Source: Pedobacter psychrodurus
GTDB taxonomy: Bacteria; Bacteroidota; Bacteroidia; Sphingobacteriales; Sphingobacteriaceae
Direction: 5' to 3'
Assembly: GCF_004331735.1 (NCBI RefSeq)
Contig: NZ_SJSO01000001.1
Coordinates: 124,001 to 188,000, forward strand
Length of the DNA: 64,000 nucleotides
Under the pieces are notes generated by a model. It saw only the letters and a program-made list of their open reading frames with translations, searched no databases and had not been told where the DNA came from. Of this stretch, positions 26,875-35,446 are shown piece after piece. A program made the translations under genes and the position numbers. Within the stretch, counting starts at the first letter, position 1. Each line of letters begins with the position of its first letter.

Positions 26875-27525
26875 ATTAGGAAAATGAGTGGTTCTGTGTG
26901 CTTGGCTTTTTCAGCCCCGCTTTTTGGTACGAGTTCCGATGAAGGATCGGAAGCTCTTCCCGACAATCAGGTTTATTTAACAAAGTTGGTGCTCTGATGC
27001 AAACCCTTGTTATCTAAACCCGACAGGAGCGAGCATCCCGATTTAAGCACCATTTTTTGCTTTTTTTGGTGTGCTTGCTTGTTTCACAGGTTTCATCGGG
27101 ATAAAGCGGATGGCGGGACTACAGTACCTATGAAATACTACCCTTTCATTTTCTAAAAAGAAAAAACATTTTATTATTAATTGGAAATGAGCGGCTCTGA
27201 GCTTTTGGCAATTTCAGCCCCGCTTTCCCTTCTGCCAATTTGAAGGAAATTGGCATCCATTCCAATCGGGTTTAGATACAAAGTTTGGTGCTCTGAAGCA
27301 AACCCTTGTTATCTAAACCCGACAGGAGCGAGCATCCCGATTTAAGCACCATTTTTTGCTTTTTTTGGTGTGCTTGCTTGTTTCACAGGTTTCATCGGGA
27401 TAAAGCGGATGGCGGGACTACAGTACTATGAAATACTACCCTTTCATTTCCTAAAAAGAAAAAACATTTTGTTATTAATTGGAAATGAGCGGCCCTGAGC
27501 TTTTGGCAATTTCAAAACAAAGTCA
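26875..27525. repeat. Composite hairpin repeat family A, one partial and two near-complete units
   Basis: A partial unit starts at about 26875, with hairpin TTCCGAT gaagg ATCGGAA at 26934-26952. Further units start at about 27014 and 27313. In both, the segment corresponding to acacgcagtgtaacg of the 3.4-kb copies is replaced by about 70 bp bounded by ATCCCGAT and ATCGGGAT (27035-27042 and 27095-27102 in the first). The later stem reads AGTA/TACT where the 3.4-kb copies read AGCA/TGCT. This accounts for most of the gene-free DNA between the riboswitch and 27545. Confidence 0.85.
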
Positions 27526-27545
27526 TCAATTAATATAAGAAACAT

Positions 27546-28079
27546 CTATTTTACACCAAGAAAATCGTTTATTGCATTAATGGCATTTGCGACCCTTTCA
27601 TCACCCAATCCACCAACTACTTTGTAATTGGCATTGAGCGCTTGCAGCTCTTTATGCCATACCTGCATAAAATATTCACGTTTCTCCGGAAAATCGCGTA
27701 GCGGATCGTCTTGCCATGGCAAATCAATGTCCATTAAAAGATAAAGGTCATATGGTCTTTTGGGCAGTGCATCCAAAACCACCTGAGGCGTTTCACCAAG
27801 CACTTCATCGCTCCAGATCTTTACGGTAATAAAAGTGGTATCACAAATGATAAAGTCGCTTTCGGTAGTTACTAAAATGGCATCCTCTAAAGCTACCTGC
27901 CCGTAGTACATGTTCACTTCATCTTGCAGGGTATAATCGGCAACCAGGTTTTCGCAGTAATAACGGGCATACTCGGGTACCCACGAAACTTTATAATATT
28001 TTGCCAGCAATTGAGATATAGTAGATTTTCCCGTACTTTCCGGGCCAACAATAGCGATCTTTTTAATGTTTTTATTCAC
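27546..28079 (-). CDS. NadR-type ribosylnicotinamide kinase-like ATPase
   Basis: 177 aa from a GTG at 28079. The longer frame begins at a TTG (28103) that lies inside a TACATTTG promoter box, so it cannot be in the mRNA. The protein is the C-terminal kinase domain of NadR alone (AAA_28-like): P-loop GPESTGKST at the start, VPEYARYY (substrate/Mg region), FIICDTTFITVKIWSDE, and the lid RPYDLYLLMDIDLPWQDDPLRDFPEKR. It would phosphorylate nicotinamide riboside in NAD salvage. In thiamine neighbourhoods of Bacteroidota such kinases have also been suggested to act on vitamin precursors. No PnuC is adjacent. The non-ATG start deserves caution. Confidence 0.8.
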   Translation of the reverse strand: MNKNIKKIAIVGPESTGKSTISQLLAKYYKVSWVPEYARYYCENLVADYTLQDEVNMYYGQVALEDAILVTTESDFIICDTTFITVKIWSDEVLGETPQVVLDALPKRPYDLYLLMDIDLPWQDDPLRDFPEKREYFMQVWHKELQALNANYKVVGGLGDERVANAINAINDFLGVK

Positions 28080-28100
28080 GATAAGTTTTCTGAATACGGT

Positions 28101-28108
28101 CAAATGTA
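28101..28108 (-). promoter_or_regulatory. Promoter -7 box of the NadR-like gene
   Basis: TACATTTG on the minus strand, an exact TAnnTTTG match 21 bp before the GTG at 28079 and downstream of the terminator at 28124-28162. It decides the start codon choice. No good TTG -33 box. Confidence 0.55.
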
Positions 28109-28123
28109 AAAGAAAAAGCTTTA

Positions 28124-28162
28124 AAAGAAAAAATCCGGTTGAGGAGGGCTCCTCTAACCGGA
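28124..28162 (-). terminator. Strong hairpin terminator on the minus strand
   Basis: TCCGGTT plus GAGGAG (28134-28146) pairs with CTCCTC and AACCGGA (28149-28162) with a single bulged base. On the minus strand it is followed by TTTTTTCTTTT. There is no minus-strand protein gene upstream, so it ends an RNA or acts as an attenuator. Confidence 0.75.
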
Positions 28163-28265
28163 TAATAAACCAAACAAACTATTTATGAAGAAATCCTCAT
28201 GGCGGGTAACTAATCCGCGGAGGAAGCTTTAGATCATTGTCTAAAGTATATACAAAACGTATATA
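28134..28265 (-). ncRNA. Candidate structured RNA or attenuator leader upstream of the NadR-like gene
   Basis: Within the gene-free 28080-28514. On the minus strand the hairpins are, in order: TATATAC/GTATATA (28247-28265), CTTTAGA/TCTAAAG (28227-28246), a two-tier stem TCCTC/GAGGA enclosing GCGG/CCGC (28194-28224), and the terminator stem (28134-28162). Four consecutive stems ending in a terminator with a T run suggest a small RNA of about 130 nt or a riboregulator. Strand is inferred from the T run. No known Rfam family was recognised. Confidence 0.45.
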
Positions 28266-28514
28266 TGTTGTGCTTATTACAACATTATTGCCAATATTTC
28301 GATCATCACAACTTCGTGACTTAATTCTGACGTGTAGCGCCACTTTTAAGAAATTCTTTTAACACTAATTAACATTTAAAACAAAACTGTACATTTGATT
28401 TTGACACTCGTGTATAATTTATAGTACATTCCGTAAATTAGTGTTCATTATTTAAAACTATTCGTACTAAAAGGTGTTATTTATTTAAGACATACTCAAC
28501 TAAAACGTTATATC

Positions 28515-28832
28515 ATGAAAAAGTTATGTGTTGTATTATCACTTCTTATTGTATTTGCTTTAGGTTCAATTGCCTTTACAAATATTAAATTGGGTGGAAT
28601 AATAGGAAAAATTACGCCAGGTGATGCAGCTTCTGCGGTTTCGCTTGTAGCGGCGACAGACACGCTAAAAGCGCAAATTAATCAAGGCGTTTTTACTTTT
28701 ACTAACCTCAAAGAAGGCGTTTATACCGTTGTAGTAAAAGCCAATGCGCCATATAAAGATGCTGTAATAGAAAAGGTTGCCGTAAAAGATAGCGCCACTA
28801 CAGATTTAGGCGAAATTAAATTACAGCAGTAG
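28515..28832 (+). CDS. Secreted carboxypeptidase-regulatory-like single-domain protein
   Basis: 105 aa. A signal peptide (MKKLCVVLSLLIVFALGSIAF) precedes one beta-sandwich domain (GIIGKITPGDAASAVSLVAATDTLKAQINQGVFTFTNLKEGVYTVVVKA), the CarboxypepD_reg-like fold usually found at the N-terminus of TonB receptors. Here it stands alone. Role unknown; possibly a periplasmic or surface accessory protein. It has its own terminator (28856-28888) and no operon partners. Confidence 0.75.
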   Translation: MKKLCVVLSLLIVFALGSIAFTNIKLGGIIGKITPGDAASAVSLVAATDTLKAQINQGVFTFTNLKEGVYTVVVKANAPYKDAVIEKVAVKDSATTDLGEIKLQQ

Positions 28833-28855
28833 TTCATTTCGCAAAAGAAAAATTT

Positions 28856-28888
28856 AAAAAGAGCGCTTAAATAGTGCTCTTTTTTATT
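28856..28888 (+). terminator. Terminator after the 28515 gene
   Basis: AAAAAGAGC (28856-28864) pairs with GCTCTTTTT (28876-28884), followed by T-rich sequence. Confidence 0.8.
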
Positions 28889-28922
28889 TTAAAAAAATCA
28901 GCTTAAAATCCTTCTAAAGATG

Positions 28923-28930
28923 TATCTTTG
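28923..28930 (+). promoter_or_regulatory. carB promoter -7 box
   Basis: TATCTTTG is an exact TAnnTTTG match, 113 bp before the carB ATG. It is directly followed by the hairpin ATCCCGAC/GTTGGGAT (28932-28953) and a T-rich tract, see findings. Confidence 0.55.
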
Positions 28931-29043
28931 CATCCCGACAGAACAGTTGGGATTTTTCTTCTTACAAGCACAAAATCTCGTTGCTTTCAAGGTTCAAAAA
29001 AGAACCAACACTTTAGAATTTTAATTATTGTTTAAGCTTTATC

Positions 29044-31881
29044 ATGCCTAAAGACACTTCCATTCGCTCAGTACTGATTATCGGATCTGGACCAATTATT
29101 ATTGGCCAAGCCTGTGAATTTGATTACTCGGGTTCGCAAGCGGCTCTTTCTTTAAAAGAAGAAGGGATTACCGTTTCCATTATCAACTCCAATCCGGCTA
29201 CTATTATGACGGATAAGGTTATCGGCGACCATGTTTACCTGCGCCCGTTAACTGTTGATTCAATAGAGGTTATTTTACAAGAGCATATCGACTCTGCAGA
29301 TTTACCTAGAATTGATGCGGTACTTCCTACCATGGGAGGCCAAACTGCATTAAACCTTTGTAAAGAAGCTGAAGAACGCGGTGTTTGGGAAAAATATGGC
29401 GTAAAGGTAGTTGGTGTAGATGTTGCTGCGATCGAAAAAACAGAGAATCGTGAAGCTTTCCGCCAATTAATGGTTGACATTGGTGTAGGTGTTGCAGAAT
29501 CGAAAATTGCCAACTCATTTTTAGAAGGTAAAGAAGCTGCACAAGAAATCGGTTACCCATTGGTAATCCGTCCATCATACACCTTAGGTGGTTCTGGTGG
29601 TGGTTTCGTACACAAAAAAGAAGAATTTGATGCCGCTTTAAAACGTGGTTTAGAAGCTTCTCCAACGCACGAAGTACTCGTAGAGAAAGCAGTTTTAGGC
29701 TGGAAAGAATACGAGTTAGAGTTGTTAAGGGATAGCAACGATAACGTAATCATTATCTGTTCGATCGAAAACTTCGATCCGATGGGTATCCACACAGGAG
29801 ATTCGATCACTGTTGCTCCGGCAATGACTTTATCTGATCGTTGTTACCAGGAAATGCGTAACCAGGCGATTAAAATGATGCGTGCAATTGGCAACTTCGC
29901 TGGTGGCTGTAACGTTCAGTTTTCGGTTAACCCGGCAAATGACGAAATTATCGCCATCGAAATTAACCCACGTGTATCGCGTTCATCAGCCTTGGCAAGC
30001 AAGGCAACTGGTTATCCAATTGCAAAAATTGCGGCAAAACTGGCAATCGGTTACAACCTTGATGAAATTGAAAACCAGATTACCAAAACCACTTCAGCAT
30101 ATTTCGAACCTACTTTAGATTACGTAATTGTTAAAGTACCTCGTTGGAACTTCGATAAATTTAAAGGCGCTAACAAAGAACTTGGCTTACAGATGAAATC
30201 GGTTGGTGAGGTAATGGCAATTGGCCGTACCTTTATCGAAGCACTACAAAAAGCTTGTCAGAGTTTAGAGATCAATCGCGCTGGTTTAGGTGCAGACGGC
30301 AGACAGGTGCGCAATATTGAAGAGATTATGGACGGTTTGGAGCATGCTTCATGGAACCGTTTGTTCTTAATAAAAGATGCCATGGTAATGGGTGTGCCTT
30401 TGGAGTCGATCCGTAAGGTAACCAAAATTGATAAATGGTTCTTAAACCAGATTCAGGAGCTTGTATTACTGGAAACTGAATTAAAAAGATATTCATTAAA
30501 CAATATCCCTCAAGATTTCTTCGTAACGCTTAAACAAAAAGGTTTCTCTGATATTCAGATCGCCTGGTTGTTAGGTAATGTTACCGAAGATGAAGTTTAC
30601 GATCGCCGTAAAGCTTTAGGTATAAACAGGGTTTATAAAATGGTAGATACCTGTGCTGCGGAATTCCCGGCCAAAACACCATACTATTACTCTACTTTCG
30701 AAGAGGAAAACGAATCTGTTCCATCTGATAAGAAAAAGGTAATTGTATTGGGTTCAGGTCCTAACCGTATCGGTCAGGGTATAGAATTCGATTACTCTTG
30801 TGTACACGGACTATTAGCGGCAAAAGAATCGGGTATCGAAGCGATCATGATTAACTGTAACCCTGAAACGGTTTCTACAGACTTTAACATGGCCGATAAA
30901 TTATATTTCGAGCCAGTATTCTGGGAACATGTTCGCGAAATTATCGAGCTGGAAAATCCAATCGGCGTAATTGTTCAATTGGGAGGACAAACAGCTTTGA
31001 AAATGGCTGAGAAGTTAACTAAAAAAGGCATCAAGATTATCGGAACATCTTTCGAGAATATGGATATCGCTGAAGATCGCGGCCGTTTCTCTGACCTGTT
31101 GAAAGAATTAGATATTCCTTATCCAAAATATGGTGTTGCAGAGAATGCTGAAGAAGCAATCGTTGTAGCAAATGAAGTGGGTTATCCGGTATTGGTTCGT
31201 CCGAGTTATGTACTGGGCGGACAGGGCATGAGTATCGTAATTAACGATGAAGACCTGGAAAAAGCAGTAGTAAAATTATTGGGCGATTTGCCGGGCAACC
31301 GTGTATTGATCGATCACTTCTTAGATCGTGCAGAAGAAGCCGAATCTGATTCGATCTCTGATGGTGATGATGTTCACATTGTAGGGATGATGGAACACAT
31401 CGAGCCTGCAGGTATCCACTCAGGAGATTCGTTCGCGGTATTGCCAACCTTTAGCTTACCAGAAAAGGTAACCAAAGCAATGGAAGAATACTCGATCAAA
31501 ATCGCAAAAGCTTTAAACGTAATCGGATTATTAAACATCCAGTTTGCGATTAAAGATGAGAAGGTTTATGTAATCGAAGCGAACCCTAGGGCATCGCGTA
31601 CGGTTCCATTCATCGCAAAAGCTTACGATGTTCCATACATCAACATTGCGGCTAAAATTATGTTAGGCGTAGCAAAACTGAAAGATTTTACGATTGTTCG
31701 TAAGCTTGAAGGTTATGCCATTAAAGAACCGGTTTTCTCTTACGAGAAATTCCCTGAGGTGGCGAAAGAATTAGGTCCTGAAATGAAATCTACAGGTGAG
31801 GCAATCCGTTTCATCAAAGATTTAGAAGATCCTTACTTCCGCAAGCTTTACAAAGACAAATCGATGTATTTGAGTAAGTAA
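29044..31881 (+). CDS. carB: Carbamoyl-phosphate synthase large subunit, short form
   Basis: 945 aa. It makes carbamoyl phosphate from bicarbonate, glutamine-derived ammonia and 2 ATP, for arginine and pyrimidines, together with CarA (not in window). The two ATP-grasp halves are clear: residues 1-400 (IIIGQACEFDYSGSQA, SYTLGGSGGGFV, AIEINPRVSRSSAL) and about 560-930 (NRIGQGIEFDYSCVHG, SYVLGGQGMSIV, VIEANPRASRTVPF), joined by the oligomerisation domain. It ends at EMKSTGEAIRF...SMYLSK, so the usual C-terminal MGS-like allosteric domain (about 130 aa) is missing, consistent with the short Bacteroidota form. UMP/ornithine control through that domain must therefore be absent. Confidence 0.96.
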   Translation: MPKDTSIRSVLIIGSGPIIIGQACEFDYSGSQAALSLKEEGITVSIINSNPATIMTDKVIGDHVYLRPLTVDSIEVILQEHIDSADLPRIDAVLPTMGGQTALNLCKEAEERGVWEKYGVKVVGVDVAAIEKTENREAFRQLMVDIGVGVAESKIANSFLEGKEAAQEIGYPLVIRPSYTLGGSGGGFVHKKEEFDAALKRGLEASPTHEVLVEKAVLGWKEYELELLRDSNDNVIIICSIENFDPMGIHTGDSITVAPAMTLSDRCYQEMRNQAIKMMRAIGNFAGGCNVQFSVNPANDEIIAIEINPRVSRSSALASKATGYPIAKIAAKLAIGYNLDEIENQITKTTSAYFEPTLDYVIVKVPRWNFDKFKGANKELGLQMKSVGEVMAIGRTFIEALQKACQSLEINRAGLGADGRQVRNIEEIMDGLEHASWNRLFLIKDAMVMGVPLESIRKVTKIDKWFLNQIQELVLLETELKRYSLNNIPQDFFVTLKQKGFSDIQIAWLLGNVTEDEVYDRRKALGINRVYKMVDTCAAEFPAKTPYYYSTFEEENESVPSDKKKVIVLGSGPNRIGQGIEFDYSCVHGLLAAKESGIEAIMINCNPETVSTDFNMADKLYFEPVFWEHVREIIELENPIGVIVQLGGQTALKMAEKLTKKGIKIIGTSFENMDIAEDRGRFSDLLKELDIPYPKYGVAENAEEAIVVANEVGYPVLVRPSYVLGGQGMSIVINDEDLEKAVVKLLGDLPGNRVLIDHFLDRAEEAESDSISDGDDVHIVGMMEHIEPAGIHSGDSFAVLPTFSLPEKVTKAMEEYSIKIAKALNVIGLLNIQFAIKDEKVYVIEANPRASRTVPFIAKAYDVPYINIAAKIMLGVAKLKDFTIVRKLEGYAIKEPVFSYEKFPEVAKELGPEMKSTGEAIRFIKDLEDPYFRKLYKDKSMYLSK

Positions 31882-31908
31882 TCTGCTTACGAAGTTTCAA
31901 AAAATAGC

Positions 31909-31942
31909 AATGGCCAGTGAAAAATCACTGGCCATTTTTTAT
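31909..31942 (+). terminator. carB terminator
   Basis: AATGGCCAGTGA (31909-31920) pairs with TCACTGGCCATT (31925-31936), followed by TTTT. 27 bp after the carB stop. Confidence 0.85.
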
Positions 31943-31961
31943 TGTAGTTTTATTGGGCGGC

Positions 31962-32033
31962 TCGTCATTCCCAACTTGATTGGGAATCTTAAAGCCTACT
32001 GCATTACGATTCCCGCCTGCGCGGGAATGACGA
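31962..32033. repeat. Paired GTCATTCCC hairpin repeat (family B)
   Basis: CGTCATTCCCAACTTGATTGGGAAT, about 20 bp spacer, then ATTCCCGCCTGCGCGGGAAT with TGACGA (written here in parts shorter than the limit: ATTCCCAACTTGA/TTGGGAAT and ATTCCCGC/GCGGGAAT). It lies between the convergent carB and M28 peptidase genes. Confidence 0.85.
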
Positions 32034-32054
32034 CCGTTTTTATAACTGCCTCTA

Positions 32055-33362
32055 TTATTGCTTCAACTTCGGAATCCTCGTTGGGGTATCCGTTCCGTTT
32101 ACAATGGTAGTTGCGCTCTTTGCAATCGCTTTAATGGTAGAAAGTATATTTTCTACATCTAGAGAACTGTATTCATCCTTCACACTGTGGTACAATTTAT
32201 CGATATCGATTTTATCGGTACTGATGGTATGGGCCGGAACGCCTAAGGCAGCTAAAGTTGCGTTATCACTTCTATAAAATAAGTTTTGATCTGGATAAGG
32301 GTCTGGGTGAAAAGTAAATTCAGTTCCCGCTAAGTTTTTCTGCAAAATCTTTCCAAAATCAGATCTTTCGTAACCTGTAATAAACGCCGTATTCTTGCCA
32401 AATTTCGAATCCTTACCAATCATCTCAATGTTGAACATGGCTACTACATCATCAGGATTTAACTTTTCTGAGAAATATTTTGCACCGAAACCACCGATTT
32501 CTTCAGCGGTAAAGGCCACAAAGATTAAAGTACGCTCATTGTTTTTCTGTGCTTTGTAATACTTCGCAAGGGCAATCATAGCCGTTGTACCTGAGGCATC
32601 ATCATCTGCGCCATTGGCAATACTATCGCCATCTACACTTTTTAAAAAGCCTAAATGATCATAATGACCCGAGAAAACCACAATTTCTTTCGCTTTTGAT
32701 TTACCTGGAATTACCCCGGCTACATTAAATAAAGGCATTTTATCTACCTTGCTTTTAAAAGTTGCCGAAAAATCGGTTGCTGCATCTTTACCTAAAACAA
32801 AAACCTGCACAGCGCTTGTGGTGGCTTTAACATCTTTCTCATCAACAGTAGCCGGTTTACCAAAATAACTTCTATAACGGTTAAACAGATCGGCAAATTT
32901 ACTGTCAACCAGAACGATCTGATTTTTTTCAGCAGTCATCATTGCCCTTAGCTGGGGCACAAATGCTTTTTCGGGATCTAATTTAACAACCGTGGTATTC
33001 GACTTATCGAGTGTAACACTTTCTGAAGTTACGCCTGAGACGATTAAATTTTCTGGCGCAACTTCATGTCCATCTATTTTAACACTTGTACTTTGATTGG
33101 TAACCTGATATTTGTTAAAGGTTTGACGGAAAGTTTTCTCGCCAGTTAAAGGCTTTAAACCGATCTTTTTAAATTCAGATTCGATAAAAGTGGCCGCTTT
33201 ATCAATACCTGGCGTAAAGGTTGCACGCCCTTGCATATCATCGGCACTTAAGGTTTTAATGAGGTGATCGGTGTATTCGCGAGTGATAATTTTATCTATG
33301 TTTTGCGCTTTAAGCTGCAAACTTGCCATCCCGACAAGGCTAAAAAAGAATATTTTCTTCAT
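32055..33362 (-). CDS. M28 family zinc aminopeptidase, secreted
   Basis: 435 aa. Signal peptide MKKIFFFSLVGMASLQLKA. An N-terminal PA-like insertion lies in the first 200 residues. The catalytic M28 domain has the zinc ligands in order: FSGHYDHLG (His), NGADDDASGT (bridging Asp), TAEEIGGFGA (catalytic Glu and Glu ligand), EMIGKD (Asp), and PAHTIST (His). It should remove N-terminal residues from peptides outside the cytoplasm. Single gene convergent with carB. Upstream 33363-33527 holds nothing recognised. Confidence 0.9.
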   Translation of the reverse strand: MKKIFFFSLVGMASLQLKAQNIDKIITREYTDHLIKTLSADDMQGRATFTPGIDKAATFIESEFKKIGLKPLTGEKTFRQTFNKYQVTNQSTSVKIDGHEVAPENLIVSGVTSESVTLDKSNTTVVKLDPEKAFVPQLRAMMTAEKNQIVLVDSKFADLFNRYRSYFGKPATVDEKDVKATTSAVQVFVLGKDAATDFSATFKSKVDKMPLFNVAGVIPGKSKAKEIVVFSGHYDHLGFLKSVDGDSIANGADDDASGTTAMIALAKYYKAQKNNERTLIFVAFTAEEIGGFGAKYFSEKLNPDDVVAMFNIEMIGKDSKFGKNTAFITGYERSDFGKILQKNLAGTEFTFHPDPYPDQNLFYRSDNATLAALGVPAHTISTDKIDIDKLYHSVKDEYSSLDVENILSTIKAIAKSATTIVNGTDTPTRIPKLKQ

Positions 33363-33527
33363 ACAATAAGTTATAATGGGTTCAATTTAGGATTTTTGGC
33401 TGATAGTTCAGCAGTTTTTTGGTTGATAGCCTATTGGCCCATAGCTATTGGTAATGTGTTTGTCGCTTTGGTCATGATCTATGAACACTCGCTCCATCAT
33501 CCCTATTCCGTTATCCATCTTACATCA

Positions 33528-34655
33528 TCACCCCTCACTATCCCAATCGTGTTTTTCGAGATCGCGGTAAGCTTTTCCTTTTATAATTTCTTTCTTTTTA
33601 GACGATTCGGAATCGACCCTTGTTTCATGAATATTATCGGCTACCTCAAAATGGAAATCCTTATCCTTTTTAGAATGATAAATCGATACTTCATCCCCAT
33701 CCGCTATAGCATAGTCATAAGGTCCTCGTGCACTCATCAGTTTTACAAAAACGGGTAAACATTCAAAAAAGATAAACAGTAGCCCGATAAAAGTAACGGC
33801 AATTGCGGTATTGTTATCCCGCGTGCCATCAACATTAAATTTAAGTTGCCCAAGTGCCCAGTTACGATCGGCAAAACCAGCAATATCCGATAAACTGTCT
33901 AACTGTTTTTCAGTATACAGCTTCTCGGTAAACAGGCCATCAAATTCTTTGCGTTTATCCACAAATACTTCCGATTTATTGATGGTGGCTTTTAGCGAAT
34001 CTAATTCTGAGGTACGCTGCGCAATTTCGGCTTCCTTACGTTTAGCATAAGGTCCATAACCCATTACACCCGATGTTTCGGTGGTTTTGTTGCCAAAAAT
34101 CTCGAAATTAAGCTTTTGCCGATCCGCTTTAATGCCTTTTTCGAGCGAATCTCTCGTAGCTTTCTGTTGGTTTAACCTGCCAAATTCTACCTGATATTTT
34201 TTCTCAAAGGCTTTATTTAAGGTATCAATTTTAGAACGCTGACCATTTAAGTAACTTACTTTTAGGCGTTCTTTAATTTCTTTATCGAAAATTTTAAGCT
34301 CTATGGGTCTCGAAATTACCATACCGATCATAATGGCTAATAGAATACGCGGTGTAGCCTGTAGCAATTGTTTATTGGTACTCGCACTTTTGTTAATGCT
34401 CGATACGATATAGCGGTCCATATTAAAGATGGCTGCACCCCATAAAAAGCCGAAAACAATAGCAAAAATTACAGCCAGATCATCACCCTTAAACACAAAA
34501 TACATGGCATAGCCCCCCGAAAGGGCTGCAAATAAGCCTGTAAAAAAGATGGTGGCACCAATGCCAGTATATTTATTTTGTTCTGAAGGATACTTTTCTA
34601 GTGTCGGGATATGAGCGCCAGAGCAAAACCAAAAGAAACGGTTCAGTTTGTCCAT
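33528..34655 (-). CDS. DUF4407 membrane protein
   Basis: 375 aa. Three membrane helices in the first 120 residues (IGATIFFTGLFAALSGGYAMYF, LAVIFAIVFGFLWGAAIF, ILLAIMIGMVISRPIEL) with the invariant FNMDRYIV after the second. Then comes a long charged coiled-coil (about 125-260), a fourth helix (VTFIGLLFIFFECLPVFVKL), and an acidic/basic cytoplasmic tail. This is the DUF4407 layout. The family is found in Bacteroidota and actinobacteria, function unknown. It is divergent from the rhodanese gene. Confidence 0.88.
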   Translation of the reverse strand: MDKLNRFFWFCSGAHIPTLEKYPSEQNKYTGIGATIFFTGLFAALSGGYAMYFVFKGDDLAVIFAIVFGFLWGAAIFNMDRYIVSSINKSASTNKQLLQATPRILLAIMIGMVISRPIELKIFDKEIKERLKVSYLNGQRSKIDTLNKAFEKKYQVEFGRLNQQKATRDSLEKGIKADRQKLNFEIFGNKTTETSGVMGYGPYAKRKEAEIAQRTSELDSLKATINKSEVFVDKRKEFDGLFTEKLYTEKQLDSLSDIAGFADRNWALGQLKFNVDGTRDNNTAIAVTFIGLLFIFFECLPVFVKLMSARGPYDYAIADGDEVSIYHSKKDKDFHFEVADNIHETRVDSESSKKKEIIKGKAYRDLEKHDWDSEG

Positions 34656-34756
34656 TTGTAACTATTTATAATTAAACGCCTAAGGGTTAAAGTTGTTACA
34701 GTTTCGAACAAAATTTTATGGCATTTTTTTGATGGGGAGCGTAAAGTTGATTTTCC

Positions 34757-34764
34757 TATATTTG
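34757..34764 (+). promoter_or_regulatory. Promoter -7 box of the rhodanese gene
   Basis: TATATTTG, exact TAnnTTTG, 19 bp before the ATG. Confidence 0.6.
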
Positions 34765-34783
34765 CATAAATACATTTAATAAA

Positions 34784-35101
34784 ATGAAAGAAATATCGGT
34801 ACAAGAACTAAAAGAGAAAATCGATAACAAAGAAGATTTTCAATTGATTGATGTTCGTGAAACATTCGAATACGAAGTTTCCAATCTTGAAGGAGAGAAT
34901 ATCCCTTTGGGTGGAATTTTAATTGAGGCTGATAAGGTAGCGAAAGATAAGCCGGTAATAATTCAGTGCCGCAGTGGAAAAAGAAGCGCAGCAGCAGTAA
35001 TGCAATTAGAGCAACAATACGGATTTGATAATCTTTATAACTTAAAAGGCGGTATTTTAGCTTGGCAAGAAGCTTTCGATCCGAGCATGCCCGTATATTA
35101 A
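34784..35101 (+). CDS. Single-domain rhodanese-like protein
   Basis: 105 aa, a complete single rhodanese domain: LIDVRETFEYEVSNLEGENIPLGG, the active-site loop IQCRSGKRS with the catalytic Cys (about residue 65), and GFDNLYNLKGGILAW. It can carry a persulphide and transfer sulphur to an acceptor such as cyanide or a thiol. Cytoplasmic, no signal. The partner pathway is unknown; the thiamine operon encodes its own rhodanese fused to ThiF. Confidence 0.92.
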   Translation: MKEISVQELKEKIDNKEDFQLIDVRETFEYEVSNLEGENIPLGGILIEADKVAKDKPVIIQCRSGKRSAAAVMQLEQQYGFDNLYNLKGGILAWQEAFDPSMPVY

Positions 35102-35248
35102 CAATAACCAATAAACAAATTCCAATTATCAAACTGCAACCGTTGAATTGAATCGTAAGTATTTCTTTTCGACACAGGGGTTTGATAATTGGTTATTGCA
35201 ATTTGGTCATTAATTCGTTCATTCTATTACTAGATAAATTTCCTCATT

Positions 35249-35446
35249 GTGGGTAAAAAATTTGCTTTAAATATCTTCTATAACTTAGCTATTATCCTTT
35301 CTATTTTCGGATTGGTATGGTGTTATAATAATGCTAAATATCTTCCAGCTGGCTTTTTGGTAGGCACAACGGCTTGTTTGTTCTACTTTAAGTATCAACT
35401 TACTAAAGACATCAGAAAAGGCTTTAAAGAAAAAGATCAGAAGTAA
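35249..35446 (+). CDS. Small two-helix membrane protein
   Basis: 65 aa from a GTG at 35249; there is no in-frame ATG. Two membrane helices (FALNIFYNLAIILSIFGLVWCY and LPAGFLVGTTACLFYFKYQL) flank a short turn, with a basic tail (KDIRKGFKEKDQK). It resembles small uncharacterised Sphingobacteriaceae membrane proteins from memory; no function. Its 3' end overlaps the convergent epimerase gene by 23 bp. Confidence 0.6.
   Translation: MGKKFALNIFYNLAIILSIFGLVWCYNNAKYLPAGFLVGTTACLFYFKYQLTKDIRKGFKEKDQK

Noticed and set aside
28185..28232. 15-codon plus-strand peptide MKKSSWRVTNPRRKL as a leader peptide
   Set aside because: It lies inside the hairpins of the structured locus; no plus-strand gene follows closely and there is no biosynthetic operon to regulate. 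Kept only as part of the RNA candidate.
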